Positions 45,314 through 55,936 of a stretch of 64,000 nt of DNA are shown here, piece after piece. The stretch is from Prevotella sp. (GTDB lineage: Bacteria > Bacteroidota > Bacteroidia > Bacteroidales > Bacteroidaceae): the NCBI GenBank assembly GCA_017548605.1, contig JAFYZT010000044.1, positions 60,522 through 124,521 of the forward strand, given 5' to 3'. Made by a program: the position numbers and the translations under genes. The first letter of the stretch is position 1, and the number at the start of each line of letters is the position of its first letter. The notes beneath the pieces were generated by a model. It was not told the DNA's origin. It worked only from the letters and a program-made list of their open reading frames with translations, and did no database searches.

Positions 45314-46540
45314 TCAACATTCAACCTTCTGAATTTCCTTGAGGATGATATCGGTGGCACCCGCATGTTGCGACACATACGCTCCAGCCTTTTCGCCTGC
45401 TGCTTGCAGGAAGGATGCATCTGTATCGAAGCGGTCCATCAGTTGGCAGAACGACTCATAATCTCTCACTTGGAAACCGCCTTCCGAGGCCAACAAGCCC
45501 TGTGCCTCCTGGAACCGTTGGTTATTAGGTCCGAACACCACAGGCACACCCCAAACTGCAGCCTCTACCACATTATGGATGCCCACGCCGAAGCCGCCGC
45601 CAACGTATGCCACATCACCGTAGCGGTAAATGCTCGACAGCAAACCAAAGCAGTCTATGATAATACATTCCGCCTCAGCAGCCTCATTCTCCGTAGTTTG
45701 CGTATAGCGCACCACCTTACGATTCAACTTTGACATAATCTGTTTCAGATGGTCCTCATCAATGACATGGGGTGCAATGACCAGCCGCCAATCACGGTGT
45801 TCATTGAAATAACGGATGAAGATATCCTCGTCGGGAGGCCACGAAGAGCCGGCCACGAACACTTTGTAGTCGCCTTTGAAAGCCTTTACCACGGGGAGCT
45901 GTTTCGCCGCATCACGAATCTGCAACACACGGTCGAAACGAGTATCGCCGGAAATTGTCACCTGGTCAATACCTATACTGTGCAACAGTTCGCGGCTCAA
46001 CTCATTCTGCACGAAGAAGCGGGTGAAACATTTCAACACCCTTCCATATTGACGGCCATACCAACGGAAGAAAATCTGTCCTGGGCGGAAAATACTCGAT
46101 ACGCTGAAAACGGGCACCTTCCTATGCTTGAGGATATGCAGGTAGTTGTACCAAAACTCATACTTGATGAAGAAAGCCATCACTGGGCGGATTGTCCGCA
46201 GAAAACGTCGTGCGTTGAAAGGCGTATCCAAAGGCAAGTAGCAGATGATATCTGCCCCCTCGTAGTTCTTGCGCACCTCATAGCCCGAAGGAGAAAAAAA
46301 GGTGAGCAGAATCTTATATTCGGGATACTCGCTCCGCATCTGTTCCATCAACGGGCGTCCTTGTTCGAATTCACCCAATGAAGCCGCATGGAACCACACA
46401 TATCGTGCTTCAGGTTCCATTTTCTCGCGTACTATACCCAAAGCCGCCCTCTCGCCACGCCACATCTTCCTCACCTTTTTATTGAAAAGGCTATAGATGG
46501 CTACGCCACAGAGATAAAGGTATATAAAGATATTGTACAC
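45314..46540 (-). CDS. waaA: 3-deoxy-D-manno-octulosonic acid (Kdo) transferase
   Basis: This enzyme adds Kdo from CMP-Kdo to lipid A precursor in lipopolysaccharide synthesis. The 408-residue protein has an N-terminal membrane anchor (YNIFIYLYLCGVAIYSLF), the GT-B N-domain with the conserved base Glu in VWFHAASLGEFEQ, and the block FFIKYEFWYNY. The C-domain has VAGSSWPPDE, YVGGGFGVGIHNVVEAAVWGVPVVFGP and the nucleotide-binding Glu region. It starts 18 bases after the gltX stop and is probably in one operon with it. Identity is secure. Confidence 0.95.
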   Translation of the reverse strand: MYNIFIYLYLCGVAIYSLFNKKVRKMWRGERAALGIVREKMEPEARYVWFHAASLGEFEQGRPLMEQMRSEYPEYKILLTFFSPSGYEVRKNYEGADIICYLPLDTPFNARRFLRTIRPVMAFFIKYEFWYNYLHILKHRKVPVFSVSSIFRPGQIFFRWYGRQYGRVLKCFTRFFVQNELSRELLHSIGIDQVTISGDTRFDRVLQIRDAAKQLPVVKAFKGDYKVFVAGSSWPPDEDIFIRYFNEHRDWRLVIAPHVIDEDHLKQIMSKLNRKVVRYTQTTENEAAEAECIIIDCFGLLSSIYRYGDVAYVGGGFGVGIHNVVEAAVWGVPVVFGPNNQRFQEAQGLLASEGGFQVRDYESFCQLMDRFDTDASFLQAAGEKAGAYVSQHAGATDIILKEIQKVEC

Positions 46541-46558
46541 GTTAACTTCCTTATTATT

Positions 46559-48076
46559 CTATTTTAAAACCTCGATGGCTCGATGAATACGTCGGATGGT
46601 TTCATCACGTCCGAGGAAAGCGGAGATATCAAACATACCCGGTCCCTTGCCCTCGCCGACAAGTGCCAGACGGAAAGCATTCATCACATCACCCAGTTTA
46701 TAACCTTTTTCCGCCACCCAAGCCATGACCACCTTTTCCTGTCCTTCGACAGAGAAGTCAGCTATACCTCTGAGTACTTCTGCCAGTTCACCCATGACAT
46801 CGGCGGAATCGTCTTTCCAACGCTTGCGAACAGTTTTCTCGTCATATTCAGTGGGAGGGATGAAAAAGAAAGAACACAACGGCCACAGTTCCTTGACGAA
46901 CGACACACGGTCCTTCATCATCGCCACCACCTGTACGATACGGTCCATCGGCTCATCAATGCCATAGCCCACAACTATCGGTGCAAAGAGTTTGGCTATC
47001 TCCTCAGGGGACTTACGCAACACATATTCATGGTTGAACCAAATACCCTTCTGGTAGTCGAAACGTGCACCAGCCTTTGAACATTTGTTAATGTCGAACA
47101 GTTGAACCAGCTCATCCAAGGAGAACACCTCCTGCTCCGTGCCCGGGTTCCATCCCAGCAACGCCAGGAAGTTAACCACTGCCTCAGGGAAATAGCCGCT
47201 CTCACGAAATCCCGACGACACGTCACCTGTCTTGGGGTCGGTCCACTGCAATGGGAATACGGGAAAACCCAGTCTGTCGCCATCGCGTTTCGATAACTTA
47301 CCTTTTCCTTCCGGCTTAAGGAGTAAAGGCAGGTGAGCAAAACGGGGCATGGAGTCTTTCCATCCGAATGCCTCGTAGAGAAGTACATGAAGTGGGGCAC
47401 TGGGCAGCCATTCCTCACCGCGTATCACATGGGTGATGCGCATGAGGTGGTCGTCGACGATATTAGCCAAATGGTAGGTAGGCAGCTCGTCAGCACTCTT
47501 GTAGAGCACCTTGTCGTCCACCACATCACTCATGATGCGTACGTCGCCACGAATCAGGTCGTTGACATGCACGGCCTGTCCCGGCTCCACCTTGAAACGT
47601 ACCACGTACTGCTGACCATCGGCAATGAGTTGCCGTGTCTGTTCCTCGCCTAACGTGAGTGAGTTGCGCATCATCATGCGCGTATGAGCATCGTATTGGA
47701 AATTCTTGATTTCAGCACGTTTGGCTTCCAGTTCCTCTGGTGTGTCAAAAGCATAGTAAGCCTTACCCGCATCGAGCAGCCGCTGCACATATTCCTTGTA
47801 GATATCGCGGCGCTCGCTTTGGCGATAAGGGCCATAGTCACCTCCGAAGGAAACACCTTCGTCGAACTGAATACCCAACCATTTGAAAGCTTCGATGATA
47901 TATTCTTCCGCTCCGGGAACGAAACGGCTGGAATCGGTATCTTCAATCCTGAATACAAATTGTCCGCCATGCTGACGGGCGAAGAGATAATTGTAAAGAG
48001 CCGTTCGCACGCCTCCAATGTGGAGTGGTCCTGTGGGACTTGGTGCGAACCTCACCCTTACCGTATTGTTGTCCAT
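46559..48076 (-). CDS. gltX: Glutamyl-tRNA synthetase
   Basis: This class I aminoacyl-tRNA synthetase charges tRNA-Glu with glutamate in the cytoplasm. The 505-residue protein starts [29 protein letters not shown], which holds the HIGH motif (HIGG). The KMSKS loop is present as KLSKRDG. The ATG at 48076 is chosen because the homologous N-terminus begins here and a -7 box (TAATTTTG) lies just upstream; the open frame extends 56 codons further but overlaps the divergent gene's leader. It is followed by waaA after 18 bases. Confidence 0.97.
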   Translation of the reverse strand: MDNNTVRVRFAPSPTGPLHIGGVRTALYNYLFARQHGGQFVFRIEDTDSSRFVPGAEEYIIEAFKWLGIQFDEGVSFGGDYGPYRQSERRDIYKEYVQRLLDAGKAYYAFDTPEELEAKRAEIKNFQYDAHTRMMMRNSLTLGEEQTRQLIADGQQYVVRFKVEPGQAVHVNDLIRGDVRIMSDVVDDKVLYKSADELPTYHLANIVDDHLMRITHVIRGEEWLPSAPLHVLLYEAFGWKDSMPRFAHLPLLLKPEGKGKLSKRDGDRLGFPVFPLQWTDPKTGDVSSGFRESGYFPEAVVNFLALLGWNPGTEQEVFSLDELVQLFDINKCSKAGARFDYQKGIWFNHEYVLRKSPEEIAKLFAPIVVGYGIDEPMDRIVQVVAMMKDRVSFVKELWPLCSFFFIPPTEYDEKTVRKRWKDDSADVMGELAEVLRGIADFSVEGQEKVVMAWVAEKGYKLGDVMNAFRLALVGEGKGPGMFDISAFLGRDETIRRIHRAIEVLK

Positions 48077-48091
48077 AACACGAATTTTTTG

Positions 48092-48099
48092 CAAAATTA
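48092..48099 (-). promoter_or_regulatory. TAnnTTTG box for gltX
   Basis: TAATTTTG on the minus strand, 23 bases before the gltX ATG. A TTTG occurs only 13 bases further upstream, so the -33 element is unclear. Confidence 0.45.
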
Positions 48100-48182
48100 C
48101 ACTTTTTTTTCGCAAACATTGCGAAAAAGCTGACAAATTCACAAAAATAAGGATAAAAGTGGGATGTATCAATTTTTTTTCG

Positions 48183-48190
48183 TATTTTCG
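48183..48190 (+). promoter_or_regulatory. Probable -7 box for the 7TM-HD gene
   Basis: TATTTTCG differs from TAnnTTTG by one base and lies 22 bases before the ATG at 48213. Confidence 0.35.
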
Positions 48191-48212
48191 CAAATTGAAA
48201 AAAGTGAGCACC

Positions 48213-50291
48213 ATGTCATCATTTCTCCAATCTTCCCCAAACAATTACTGGCGCAACCTGTTCACTCGTTTGATGTTGGTTGTGTTCAGCACAGCACTCA
48301 TCGTTTGGTTGCTTCCCCGCAAGGAAGGATTCCAGTTTAAATATGAGATAGGCAAACCCTGGATGGGCGACGACGTGATAGCGAAATTCAAGTTTCCCGT
48401 CCTTAAGAGCGAAGAAGCCATTGAAAAAGAACGGGAGGAACTCACGTCGACGTTCCAACCCTATTTTATCTACGATGAGAGTGTGGAGAACAAGGCCGTT
48501 GAAGATTTCAGCAAAGCCTTCGACAACAATGTGCCTGCTCCCATCGCCATGTTCAAGCCCCACATCACGCGTCGTCTGCACCAGCTGTACCAACGCGGCA
48601 TCATGAACGCCCCCGATTATTCACGGCTGGCCACCGACACCACAGCCCAGGTGCGCGTGGTAAACGGCAAGAACGCCACGAGCACTGATGTTCGTCAGTT
48701 GCTCTCGACAATGAACGCCTACGATCAGATATTCCTTGACGAGAACCTGGCCGAACGTCGCAGTCTTCTGTTGAAATACGACCTCAACCAATACATCCGC
48801 CCCAACCTCACTTACGACAAAAAACGCAGCGAACAAGAGTTGGATGAACTGCTCAGCAGCATCGCCCCGGCAGAAGGACAAGTTGAAAACGGGCAGAAGA
48901 TTATCGAACGGGGCGAGATAGTGAACGAGAACACCGCCCGCATTCTCCACTCACTGGAGAAGGAATTCGACAGCCGCAACACAGGTAAGTCGGAAAGCAT
49001 GAACACCGTTTTGGGACAGGCAATCTACGTGGCCATGCTCATTCTTCTCTTTACCGTTTACCTCCTGCTGTTCCGGCGTGACTATTTCGACAAGTCGCGC
49101 AACATCCTCATGCTTTATTCGCTCATCACGCTCTTTCCCATTGCCGTGGCGTTGATGGTGCGCTTTACCAATCTGAGTGTCTATCTGTTGCCCTTTGCCA
49201 TGGTGGCCATATTCGTGCGCATCTTCTTAGACTCACGCACCGCCTTCATGACACATACAACAATGGTGATGATATCGGCCAGCGCTGTGAACTATCAGGA
49301 AGAGTTTTTCATCATTGAGATGGTTGCAGGCATGGCCGCCATATTCTCATTGCGCGACATGTCGCGTCGTTCACAGGTGTTCAAGGCTATGCTGAGCGTC
49401 ACGCTATGCACGATGATTATGTATTTCGCCCTGACGCTCATCCACAGCGACGACCACACCGTCATCAGTTGGTCAAGATATTTCTATCTGTTCCTCAACG
49501 GTATCTTCCTTTTGTTGGCCTACCCATTGATGTTCCTCATCGAAAAAACATTCGGTTTCACGTCCGACGTTACACTGTTTGAATTGTCCGACACTAACAA
49601 AGACTTGCTGCGTGAACTCAGTGAAGTGGCCCCCGGCACCTTCCAGCATTCCATCACCGTGGGTAATCTGGCAGCCGAGATAGCGAATAAGATTGGTGCC
49701 AATGGACTCCTGGTGCGTACCGGTGCCCTCTACCATGACATCGGTAAGATGTCGAACCCTGTGTTCTTCACAGAGAACCAAGCCAGCGTGAACCCTCACA
49801 ATAAACTGTCGGAGAAGGAGAGTGCGCAGATTATTATCAGCCATGTGACAGAAGGTATCCACCTGGCTGAAAAAAACGGTCTGCCCGAAGTTATCAAGAA
49901 TTTCATTCTTACCCACCACGGCACAGGAACAACCAAATTTTTCTACATCACTTATAAAAACAACCATCCCGACGAACCCGACAACCCCATCCCCTTCACC
50001 TATCCCGGACCGAACCCGTCGACCCGCGAACAAGCTATCCTCATGATGGCCGACGGCGTGGAAGCCGCCTCACGCTCACTCGACGAATACACGGAGGAGA
50101 GTATCAGCCAGTTGGTGAACCGCATGATTGACAATATGGTTAACGAAGGCTATTTCATCGAGTGTCCCATCACCTTCCGTGACATTCTCGTGGCGAAACA
50201 GGTGCTCATCGACCGTCTGCGCTCCATCTATCACACCCGCATCCGTTATCCCGAAACGCAAACGGAGAGTGAGGTGAAGGACGAGAAATGA
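48213..50291 (+). CDS. 7TM-HD membrane phosphohydrolase (PgpH/YqfF family)
   Basis: This 692-residue inner-membrane protein has a first membrane helix ([15 protein letters not shown]), a large extracytoplasmic 7TMR-HDED domain (about residues 50-300) and a cluster of seven helices. A cytoplasmic HD domain ([49 protein letters not shown]) follows. In Firmicutes the family member PgpH degrades the signal cyclic di-AMP; the same role is likely but not shown here. The ATG at 48213 is used: the open frame extends 65 codons upstream but overlaps gltX. It is divergent from gltX. Confidence 0.9.
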   Translation: MSSFLQSSPNNYWRNLFTRLMLVVFSTALIVWLLPRKEGFQFKYEIGKPWMGDDVIAKFKFPVLKSEEAIEKEREELTSTFQPYFIYDESVENKAVEDFSKAFDNNVPAPIAMFKPHITRRLHQLYQRGIMNAPDYSRLATDTTAQVRVVNGKNATSTDVRQLLSTMNAYDQIFLDENLAERRSLLLKYDLNQYIRPNLTYDKKRSEQELDELLSSIAPAEGQVENGQKIIERGEIVNENTARILHSLEKEFDSRNTGKSESMNTVLGQAIYVAMLILLFTVYLLLFRRDYFDKSRNILMLYSLITLFPIAVALMVRFTNLSVYLLPFAMVAIFVRIFLDSRTAFMTHTTMVMISASAVNYQEEFFIIEMVAGMAAIFSLRDMSRRSQVFKAMLSVTLCTMIMYFALTLIHSDDHTVISWSRYFYLFLNGIFLLLAYPLMFLIEKTFGFTSDVTLFELSDTNKDLLRELSEVAPGTFQHSITVGNLAAEIANKIGANGLLVRTGALYHDIGKMSNPVFFTENQASVNPHNKLSEKESAQIIISHVTEGIHLAEKNGLPEVIKNFILTHHGTGTTKFFYITYKNNHPDEPDNPIPFTYPGPNPSTREQAILMMADGVEAASRSLDEYTEESISQLVNRMIDNMVNEGYFIECPITFRDILVAKQVLIDRLRSIYHTRIRYPETQTESEVKDEK

Positions 50292-50364
50292 GAGAAAGTA
50301 AAGGTTTTCGGTTAACAAGTGTTAACAATACACTTAAATTACACGAAATTTGGAACAATTTTGG

Positions 50365-50372
50365 TATCTTTG
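50365..50372 (+). promoter_or_regulatory. TAnnTTTG box for the FadL-like gene
   Basis: TATCTTTG, 28 bases upstream of the ATG at 50401; no standard -33 element was seen. Confidence 0.55.
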
Positions 50373-50400
50373 CAAACAATTTTTGTAAAGGTGTCTAAAT

Positions 50401-51927
50401 ATGAACAAAATTAAATTAACATTTTTAGCAGTTTTGACCGCCTTTACCTGCGAGATGCAGGCAGGAGGCATTTTGACAAACACGAACCACAACATCCACT
50501 TCAATCGTAATTTCGCCCGTTGTGGTACGATTGGCATCGATGGTGTGTACAGCAATCCCGCCGGCGTGGCATTCCTGCCTCAGGGACTTCACATCTCATT
50601 CAACTGGCAGAACGCCTACCAAACACGTACCATCAACAGCGGCATGACTGTGCCCGCATTGGAAGGCACCCCTTTCTATCAGCCGTTCAAATTGAATGGC
50701 GGTGATGAAAACGGCATCAAAGAGTTCAAGGGTGAGACAGCAGTACCTATCATTCCTTCGCTACAGGCAGCATACAATATGAACGAGCACTGGGGCTTCC
50801 AATTTGGTTTCTCCATCACCGGTGGCGGCGGCAAATGCACCTTCAACCATGGTCTGGCCTCCTTTGAACGAGCCATCGCCATGATTCCGGCTATGCTCTA
50901 CCAGCAAGGAATGACGACAGACAAGCCTGGTTATAGTGTGAGCAGCTACCTGAAAGGCCGCCAATTCGTATATGGACTTCAGTTGGGAGCCACCTATAAA
51001 TTTAACGACCATCTGGCTGTGTATGGTGGTGCCCGTTTCAACTTCATATCCAACAACTACAAAGGCAACATCACCGACATCACTGCCAACATCGGAGGTC
51101 AGGATGTGCGCCTGTATGACTTCTTCACGGCCAAGGCAGAGGAATATAAGTTAAATGCCGCCAGTTATATGGCTCAGGCTCAAGCGATGCAGGAGACAAA
51201 CCCCGAAATGGCAGCACAAATGAATGCCGCTGCGGAGCAATATAGTCAGGCTGCCGCGAAGATGGACCAGACAAAACAACAGTTCGCCGACCGCCATCTC
51301 GACTGTACACAAACGGGATGGGGCATCACACCCATCATCGGTGTGGACTATAAATGGGATCGTTTGAACATCGGTGCCCGTCTGGAGTTTACCAACCACG
51401 TCAATATCGAGAACGACACCGAGCGTGACGATACCGGCATGTTCCAAGACGGTGTAAATACCCCCAGCGACCTGCCGGGCATCCTGACCGTCGGTGCACA
51501 GTATGAGATACTTCCTCAGTGGCGCGTGATGGCCTCTTATCATTATTTCTTCGACAAGGACGCGAAGATGGACAAGGGCAAGCAGAAACTGCTCAGCGGC
51601 AACACCCAGGAATTCCTCTTCGGTACAGAGTACGATATCACCGATGCCATCCAGGTGAGTGTCGGCGGTCAGCGCACCAAATACGGTCTTGGCGACGGCT
51701 CGTTCCTCAGTGATATGAGTTTCGTGACCAGCAGCTATTCCATCGGTTTCGGTGCCGGTATCAAGGTGTCGAAGAAAGCAACGCTCAACGTGGCCTATTT
51801 CTGGACTAATTATGAGACGTTTGACAAGGAATATGATCAGGAAGTTGGTGGAGTACCGACAAAGTGTTCCGACAGTTTCACACGCACCAACAAAGTGTTG
51901 GGCGTGGGACTGGATATCAGTCTATAA
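50401..51927 (+). CDS. FadL/OmpP1-like outer-membrane transport protein
   Basis: This 508-residue outer-membrane beta-barrel belongs to the FadL/OmpP1/TodX family, which takes up long-chain fatty acids and other hydrophobic molecules. The signal peptide ends about EMQAGG. The N-terminal hatch region shows CGTIGIDGVYSNPAGVAFLPQGLHISFNWQ. Between two barrel strands lies an Ala/Gln-rich insert (about residues 255-300, AQAMQETNPEMAAQMNAAAEQ) that looks like a coiled coil, unusual for the family. The last residues (NKVLGVGLDISL) form the terminal strand. Its 3' end overlaps the convergent priA stop by 6 bases. The cargo is unknown. Confidence 0.85.
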   Translation: MNKIKLTFLAVLTAFTCEMQAGGILTNTNHNIHFNRNFARCGTIGIDGVYSNPAGVAFLPQGLHISFNWQNAYQTRTINSGMTVPALEGTPFYQPFKLNGGDENGIKEFKGETAVPIIPSLQAAYNMNEHWGFQFGFSITGGGGKCTFNHGLASFERAIAMIPAMLYQQGMTTDKPGYSVSSYLKGRQFVYGLQLGATYKFNDHLAVYGGARFNFISNNYKGNITDITANIGGQDVRLYDFFTAKAEEYKLNAASYMAQAQAMQETNPEMAAQMNAAAEQYSQAAAKMDQTKQQFADRHLDCTQTGWGITPIIGVDYKWDRLNIGARLEFTNHVNIENDTERDDTGMFQDGVNTPSDLPGILTVGAQYEILPQWRVMASYHYFFDKDAKMDKGKQKLLSGNTQEFLFGTEYDITDAIQVSVGGQRTKYGLGDGSFLSDMSFVTSSYSIGFGAGIKVSKKATLNVAYFWTNYETFDKEYDQEVGGVPTKCSDSFTRTNKVLGVGLDISL

Positions 51928-54192
51928 CGGATCCACATCAAAATACAGATGGACGGTCGAGAAGCGTTTCTCGGCCTCCATTTGTTTTTGGGCCACACGA
52001 AGATAGCGGCGCACCTTGTCCAGGTCGATGCCCTGCTCCAGTTTGAGCACCAATTTGCGGATATGCTGGGTCTTTACACGTGCTACAGCCGGTTTGTCAG
52101 GGCCAAGCACACGCGAGCCAAACCACCCGCGTAACAAACCGCCCAGATACAAAGCTGCCGACTGCACCACATCGTCCTTACCATGCTGCAGATAGGCATA
52201 TACCAAATGATAGAAAGGAGGATAACGGAAAGCCTGACGTTCCTCCAGCAGGTTGGCATAGAATGTATCAATATCGTTGTCAGCCACCTGACGTATTACA
52301 TGATGGTCGGGATTCTTTGTCTGTAAAATCACCAATCCCTGCTTGTCCTTGCGCCCTGCCCTGCCGCTCACCTGCGCCATCATGGCAAATGCCTGTTCAT
52401 AGGCTCTGAAATCAGGATGGTTGAGCATATTGTCGGCCTGTAGGATACCCACCACGCTCACTTTGTCGAAATCCAATCCTTTTGTCACCATCTGTGTGCC
52501 GATGAGCACATTAGTACGACGCGCAGAGAAATCGTCGATGATACGTTCGTAAGCCGACCTTGTATGTGCCGTGTCGAGGTCCATACGGGTTATCTTCGCA
52601 TGGGGAAGCAATTGACGAATGTTCTCCTCCACTTTCTCCGTGCCATAGCCTACACTCTTCAACTCCGTGCCCTCACAATTGGGACATTTCTCAGGTACTC
52701 GGTAGGTGTAGCCACAATAGTGGCAGGTCATCACGTTCTGGTAGAGATGGTAGGTGAGCGATACATCGCAGTTCTGACATTTCGGCACCCATCCGCAAGT
52801 ACGGCATTCTATCATCGGTGCAAAACCACGTCGGTTCTGGAAGAGGATGACCTGTTCGCCTGCCTTCAAGGCATCGTTAACCTTTTCCATGAGCAAGGGG
52901 GAGAATGGTCCCAACATCATCTTGCGCCGTTGCAGGTCCTTGATATCAACGACAATGATTTTTGGCAGTTGGATATCGGCATAACGGGTGGTCAGTCTGA
53001 CAAATCCGTATTTCCCCGTCTGTGCGTTATAGTAACTCTCTGCTGATGGTGTGGCGGACCCAAGCAGCGTCTTTGCCCCCGTCATGTGCGCCAGCATGAC
53101 AGCCACTGAACGGGCATGGTAGCGCGGCGACGGGTCTTGTTGCTTGAACGATGACTCGTGCTCCTCGTCAATGATAACCAAGCCTAGGTTTTGGAACGGC
53201 AGCAAAGCAGCACTGCGAGCACCGAGAATAATGTCGTAGGGATTATCCGAGAGTTGTTTCTTCCATATCTCTACCCTTTCGGCATCGCTGTATTTAGAAT
53301 GGTATATACCCATCTTGTTGCCAAAGATAGCACGTAGCCGTTGCATTATCTGCACAGTAAGCGCTATTTCCGGCAAGAGGTAAAGCACCTGCTTTTTCTC
53401 CTGCAATGCCTTGATGATGAGATGGATATAGATTTCTGTCTTGCCACTCGACGTAACACCGTGCAACAATACGACGTTCTTACGCAACCATTGGAAAAGC
53501 ACTTGGTTATATGCTTCCTGCTGAGCAGCACTCAGTTGTTTAGCCCGTTCGAGACATGGCTCCTGCGCAACATTAATACGCGCCACTTCGCGCTCGTATG
53601 CTATGAGTATGCCTTTATCGACGAGGTTTTTCAGCGTTCCCGTCGTACATCGTGCCTCGTTGACTAACTCCTCACGCGTCACGTCGACGGGGTTGACCGC
53701 ACATTGTGTGCCCTCGATGGTGTCCCAGTGCGACATCTCCAAAAATGTCGTTAGTACATCGAGCTGTGCCCGTGCCCGTTTCAACGAGTCGAGACAAAGG
53801 TGAAGTGAACGGTCGTTGTGGTATTGCTCAGCCAGTGTGAGCCATGTCTCTTTCTTCGGCCGATAACCATCAGGGGCTTTCAGACCAGCGGGCATGGCAG
53901 CCTTGTAAACATTGCCCAACGACGACAGATAATAGTCGGCTATCCACGACCACAGTTTCAACTGCAACGATGTGATGACAGGCTGGCTATCTAAAACATC
54001 GATAATGTCCTTCACCTCGAAATCCGGTTGATTGTCATGCAGGCTGACCACCACCGCCAGATAGGTCTTCGACTTCCCAAAAGGAACGAGCACCCTCACG
54101 CCAAAAACGACAGAAGGTGCCAGCTGTGCAGGTACGGAATAAGTGAACGTACCCTCCAAAGGCAGCGGAAGAACTACTTCAGCATATCTCAC
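51922..54192 (-). CDS. priA: Primosomal protein N' (replication restart helicase)
   Basis: PriA rebuilds replication forks by loading the replicative helicase. The 756-residue protein shows the N-terminal 3'-DNA-binding domain (VVLPLPLEGTFTYSVP), Walker A GVTSSGKTEIY, Walker B IIDEEHESSF, and the paired zinc sites (CRTCGWVPKCQNC and CHYCGYTYRVPEKCPNC). Helicase motifs V-VI (GTQMVTKGLDFDKVSVVGILQAD, QVSGRAGR) are also present. The C-terminal domain is complete. It lies 33 bases downstream of the OMP beta-barrel gene on the same strand and converges on the FadL-like gene. Confidence 0.97.
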   Translation of the reverse strand: MRYAEVVLPLPLEGTFTYSVPAQLAPSVVFGVRVLVPFGKSKTYLAVVVSLHDNQPDFEVKDIIDVLDSQPVITSLQLKLWSWIADYYLSSLGNVYKAAMPAGLKAPDGYRPKKETWLTLAEQYHNDRSLHLCLDSLKRARAQLDVLTTFLEMSHWDTIEGTQCAVNPVDVTREELVNEARCTTGTLKNLVDKGILIAYEREVARINVAQEPCLERAKQLSAAQQEAYNQVLFQWLRKNVVLLHGVTSSGKTEIYIHLIIKALQEKKQVLYLLPEIALTVQIMQRLRAIFGNKMGIYHSKYSDAERVEIWKKQLSDNPYDIILGARSAALLPFQNLGLVIIDEEHESSFKQQDPSPRYHARSVAVMLAHMTGAKTLLGSATPSAESYYNAQTGKYGFVRLTTRYADIQLPKIIVVDIKDLQRRKMMLGPFSPLLMEKVNDALKAGEQVILFQNRRGFAPMIECRTCGWVPKCQNCDVSLTYHLYQNVMTCHYCGYTYRVPEKCPNCEGTELKSVGYGTEKVEENIRQLLPHAKITRMDLDTAHTRSAYERIIDDFSARRTNVLIGTQMVTKGLDFDKVSVVGILQADNMLNHPDFRAYEQAFAMMAQVSGRAGRKDKQGLVILQTKNPDHHVIRQVADNDIDTFYANLLEERQAFRYPPFYHLVYAYLQHGKDDVVQSAALYLGGLLRGWFGSRVLGPDKPAVARVKTQHIRKLVLKLEQGIDLDKVRRYLRVAQKQMEAEKRFSTVHLYFDVDPL

Positions 54193-54225
54193 GTTCTAAG
54201 GAAAATGTCATGTCTTACAAAAGAC

Positions 54226-54825
54226 TTAAAAGAAGAAAGCCAGTCCGAGTTGCCATGCATTGGCCCTGGCTGTGCCTTCAGCCAAAGCATCGACAGTATC
54301 CTTGATATCGAATTCGCCTGTCTTGCCGATTACCACATTATAGTTGGCGAACAGCTCCACTTGTTTGATGGTGATGCCACCACCCACGTTGAAACTGAAA
54401 GAAGACTCTTTCCAACGCCACTCATCCATATTTTCCTTCAGGTCTTTGTCATCGGAGAGGTTAAAGCCGAACTGTGGACCCGCAAAGAGGAAGATGGCCG
54501 CCTTGCTGCCCAAACCGATAGAATAGCGCAGGTTAAGAGGCACCATGATGTTCTTCGACGTGAGTGTCTCCTCCTCCACCTTCACCTCGCGTTGGTCGTA
54601 GAGAGCCGAGAGGTCGACGTTCAGTCCCACGATGGGCAGTGAGAACTTCACCGTTGGTCCGGCGAAGAACCCTGTTCTGTTGTCCGCCTTAAGCACAGCA
54701 CTATTGAACTTCATATCGGTGAGGTTTATACCAGCCTTCACACCGAATTTCACCTGTGCCTGAGCAGCGGCCACGAACATCAGGGCCACGGTCATCAGTG
54801 ATGTTATAAGAACTTTCCTTGTCAT
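54226..54825 (-). CDS. Outer-membrane beta-barrel protein (PorT/OMP_b-brl type)
   Basis: This 199-residue outer-membrane protein has a signal peptide (ending AAAQAQ) and a small barrel pattern of alternating hydrophobic strands (VKFGVKAGINLTDMKF, TGFFAGPTVKFSLPIVGLNVDLSALYDQREV). It ends in an aromatic terminal strand (WQLGLAFFF). The family includes PorT of the type IX secretion system and many general barrels. Its place 44 bases behind gldN makes a part in type IX secretion possible, but the family is too broad to assign this from sequence alone. Confidence 0.78.
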   Translation of the reverse strand: MTRKVLITSLMTVALMFVAAAQAQVKFGVKAGINLTDMKFNSAVLKADNRTGFFAGPTVKFSLPIVGLNVDLSALYDQREVKVEEETLTSKNIMVPLNLRYSIGLGSKAAIFLFAGPQFGFNLSDDKDLKENMDEWRWKESSFSFNVGGGITIKQVELFANYNVVIGKTGEFDIKDTVDALAEGTARANAWQLGLAFFF

Positions 54826-54869
54826 AAGAGAATCATGAATTGTAACAACTCGTCAACTAACAAGAATTA

Positions 54870-55919
54870 TCAATGCCTCTCTCTTCTTACGGAGATAGCG
54901 GCTGGCGTAGTGGCACTGGCACCGGAGGAGCGTTGCCGTTTTTCACGTGCTGAGCCTCCGTCGCGTTTTTTCTTTGTCTTCTTCGTCTTTTTATCAACTT
55001 GGGCTGCGGCAGCAATACTGTCTATAGAGTCTTTTTTCGCCTGGTCGCCGAAGATATTCTTCTCGAAGTCGGCCAGTTCCTGTTCAATCTTCTTCTGTTC
55101 ACGCGCCATGGCTGAATCGTCGGGACAATACTGTGCCAGAGTGAGGCCGAGCATGTTGGTGGTCTTGTAAATCTTACCCTTGTACATGTTACGTGTGAAG
55201 TAGTCGTCGATGCTCATGGTAGCGGCATTGTTAAGATTACTCGTCATAATCATCTGCTTACTCAAGTAAGGAGCTACCTCATCGTACTTCACCCAGAAGA
55301 GCGGATATTTCGCCGAACCCTCACCAAAATCATCCTCGCGAATCATAATTGGGCAGAGTGCCACAACCTTTCTGTGGAAGGTGCTGGTGCCTTGGTCGTA
55401 ATAGGCACTCTCCTTGATGTAATAACCCTTCACCTCACGTGAGGGTATGTCGCTATTGTCAATCCTCACCCTACCATCGTTACGTTCATAGTAGATATGG
55501 TAATTGTCAAGGAAATCGAGCGGCTTAATCCGTGCCGAATCATCGAACACCTCCGTTCCATCGAGCCGGTATTCATAGGCACTGATACCCCCTCGTTTGG
55601 GGCCGCTCATCATGAGTTTGAAGAGATAGGTGAACAGGTTCATCTGTGTGCCCACTGGTTCCACGGGATAGTACAGTCCGGCATTGGCATCCTCTTCCAG
55701 GTTCAGTTCGCGGTAGATATCACGCCGCCACACCACATCCTCCGACATAGAGGCCTGTGTAGGGAAGGAAATCCGTGCCCTGGTGGTCAGGTTGCCGGAG
55801 TTTGTCTTTGCCTTTTGTGCTTCCTGTGCCGCCCGTCGCGACTGCGGCTGCGCCACCAGTCCTTGTGCGCAGACCATCATCAGGAAGAGGAAAACCATTT
55901 TTCTCATCATATTGTTCAT
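54870..55919 (-). CDS. porN: Type IX secretion protein GldN/PorN
   Basis: PorN is a periplasmic protein that forms the ring with lipoprotein PorK in the type IX secretion machine. The 349-residue protein has a signal peptide (MVFLFLMMVCAQGLVAQ). The family core runs from VVWRRDIYRELNLEEDANAGLYYPVEP to DYFTRNMYKGKIYKTTNMLGLTLAQYCPDDSAM. It ends in a strongly basic Lys/Arg-rich tail (KKTKKTKKKRDGGSAREKRQR). It follows porM by 17 bases, in the conserved order K-L-M-N. Confidence 0.93.
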   Translation of the reverse strand: MNNMMRKMVFLFLMMVCAQGLVAQPQSRRAAQEAQKAKTNSGNLTTRARISFPTQASMSEDVVWRRDIYRELNLEEDANAGLYYPVEPVGTQMNLFTYLFKLMMSGPKRGGISAYEYRLDGTEVFDDSARIKPLDFLDNYHIYYERNDGRVRIDNSDIPSREVKGYYIKESAYYDQGTSTFHRKVVALCPIMIREDDFGEGSAKYPLFWVKYDEVAPYLSKQMIMTSNLNNAATMSIDDYFTRNMYKGKIYKTTNMLGLTLAQYCPDDSAMAREQKKIEQELADFEKNIFGDQAKKDSIDSIAAAAQVDKKTKKTKKKRDGGSAREKRQRSSGASATTPAAISVRRERH

Positions 55920-55936
55920 TATGCTAAGATTCGTAT

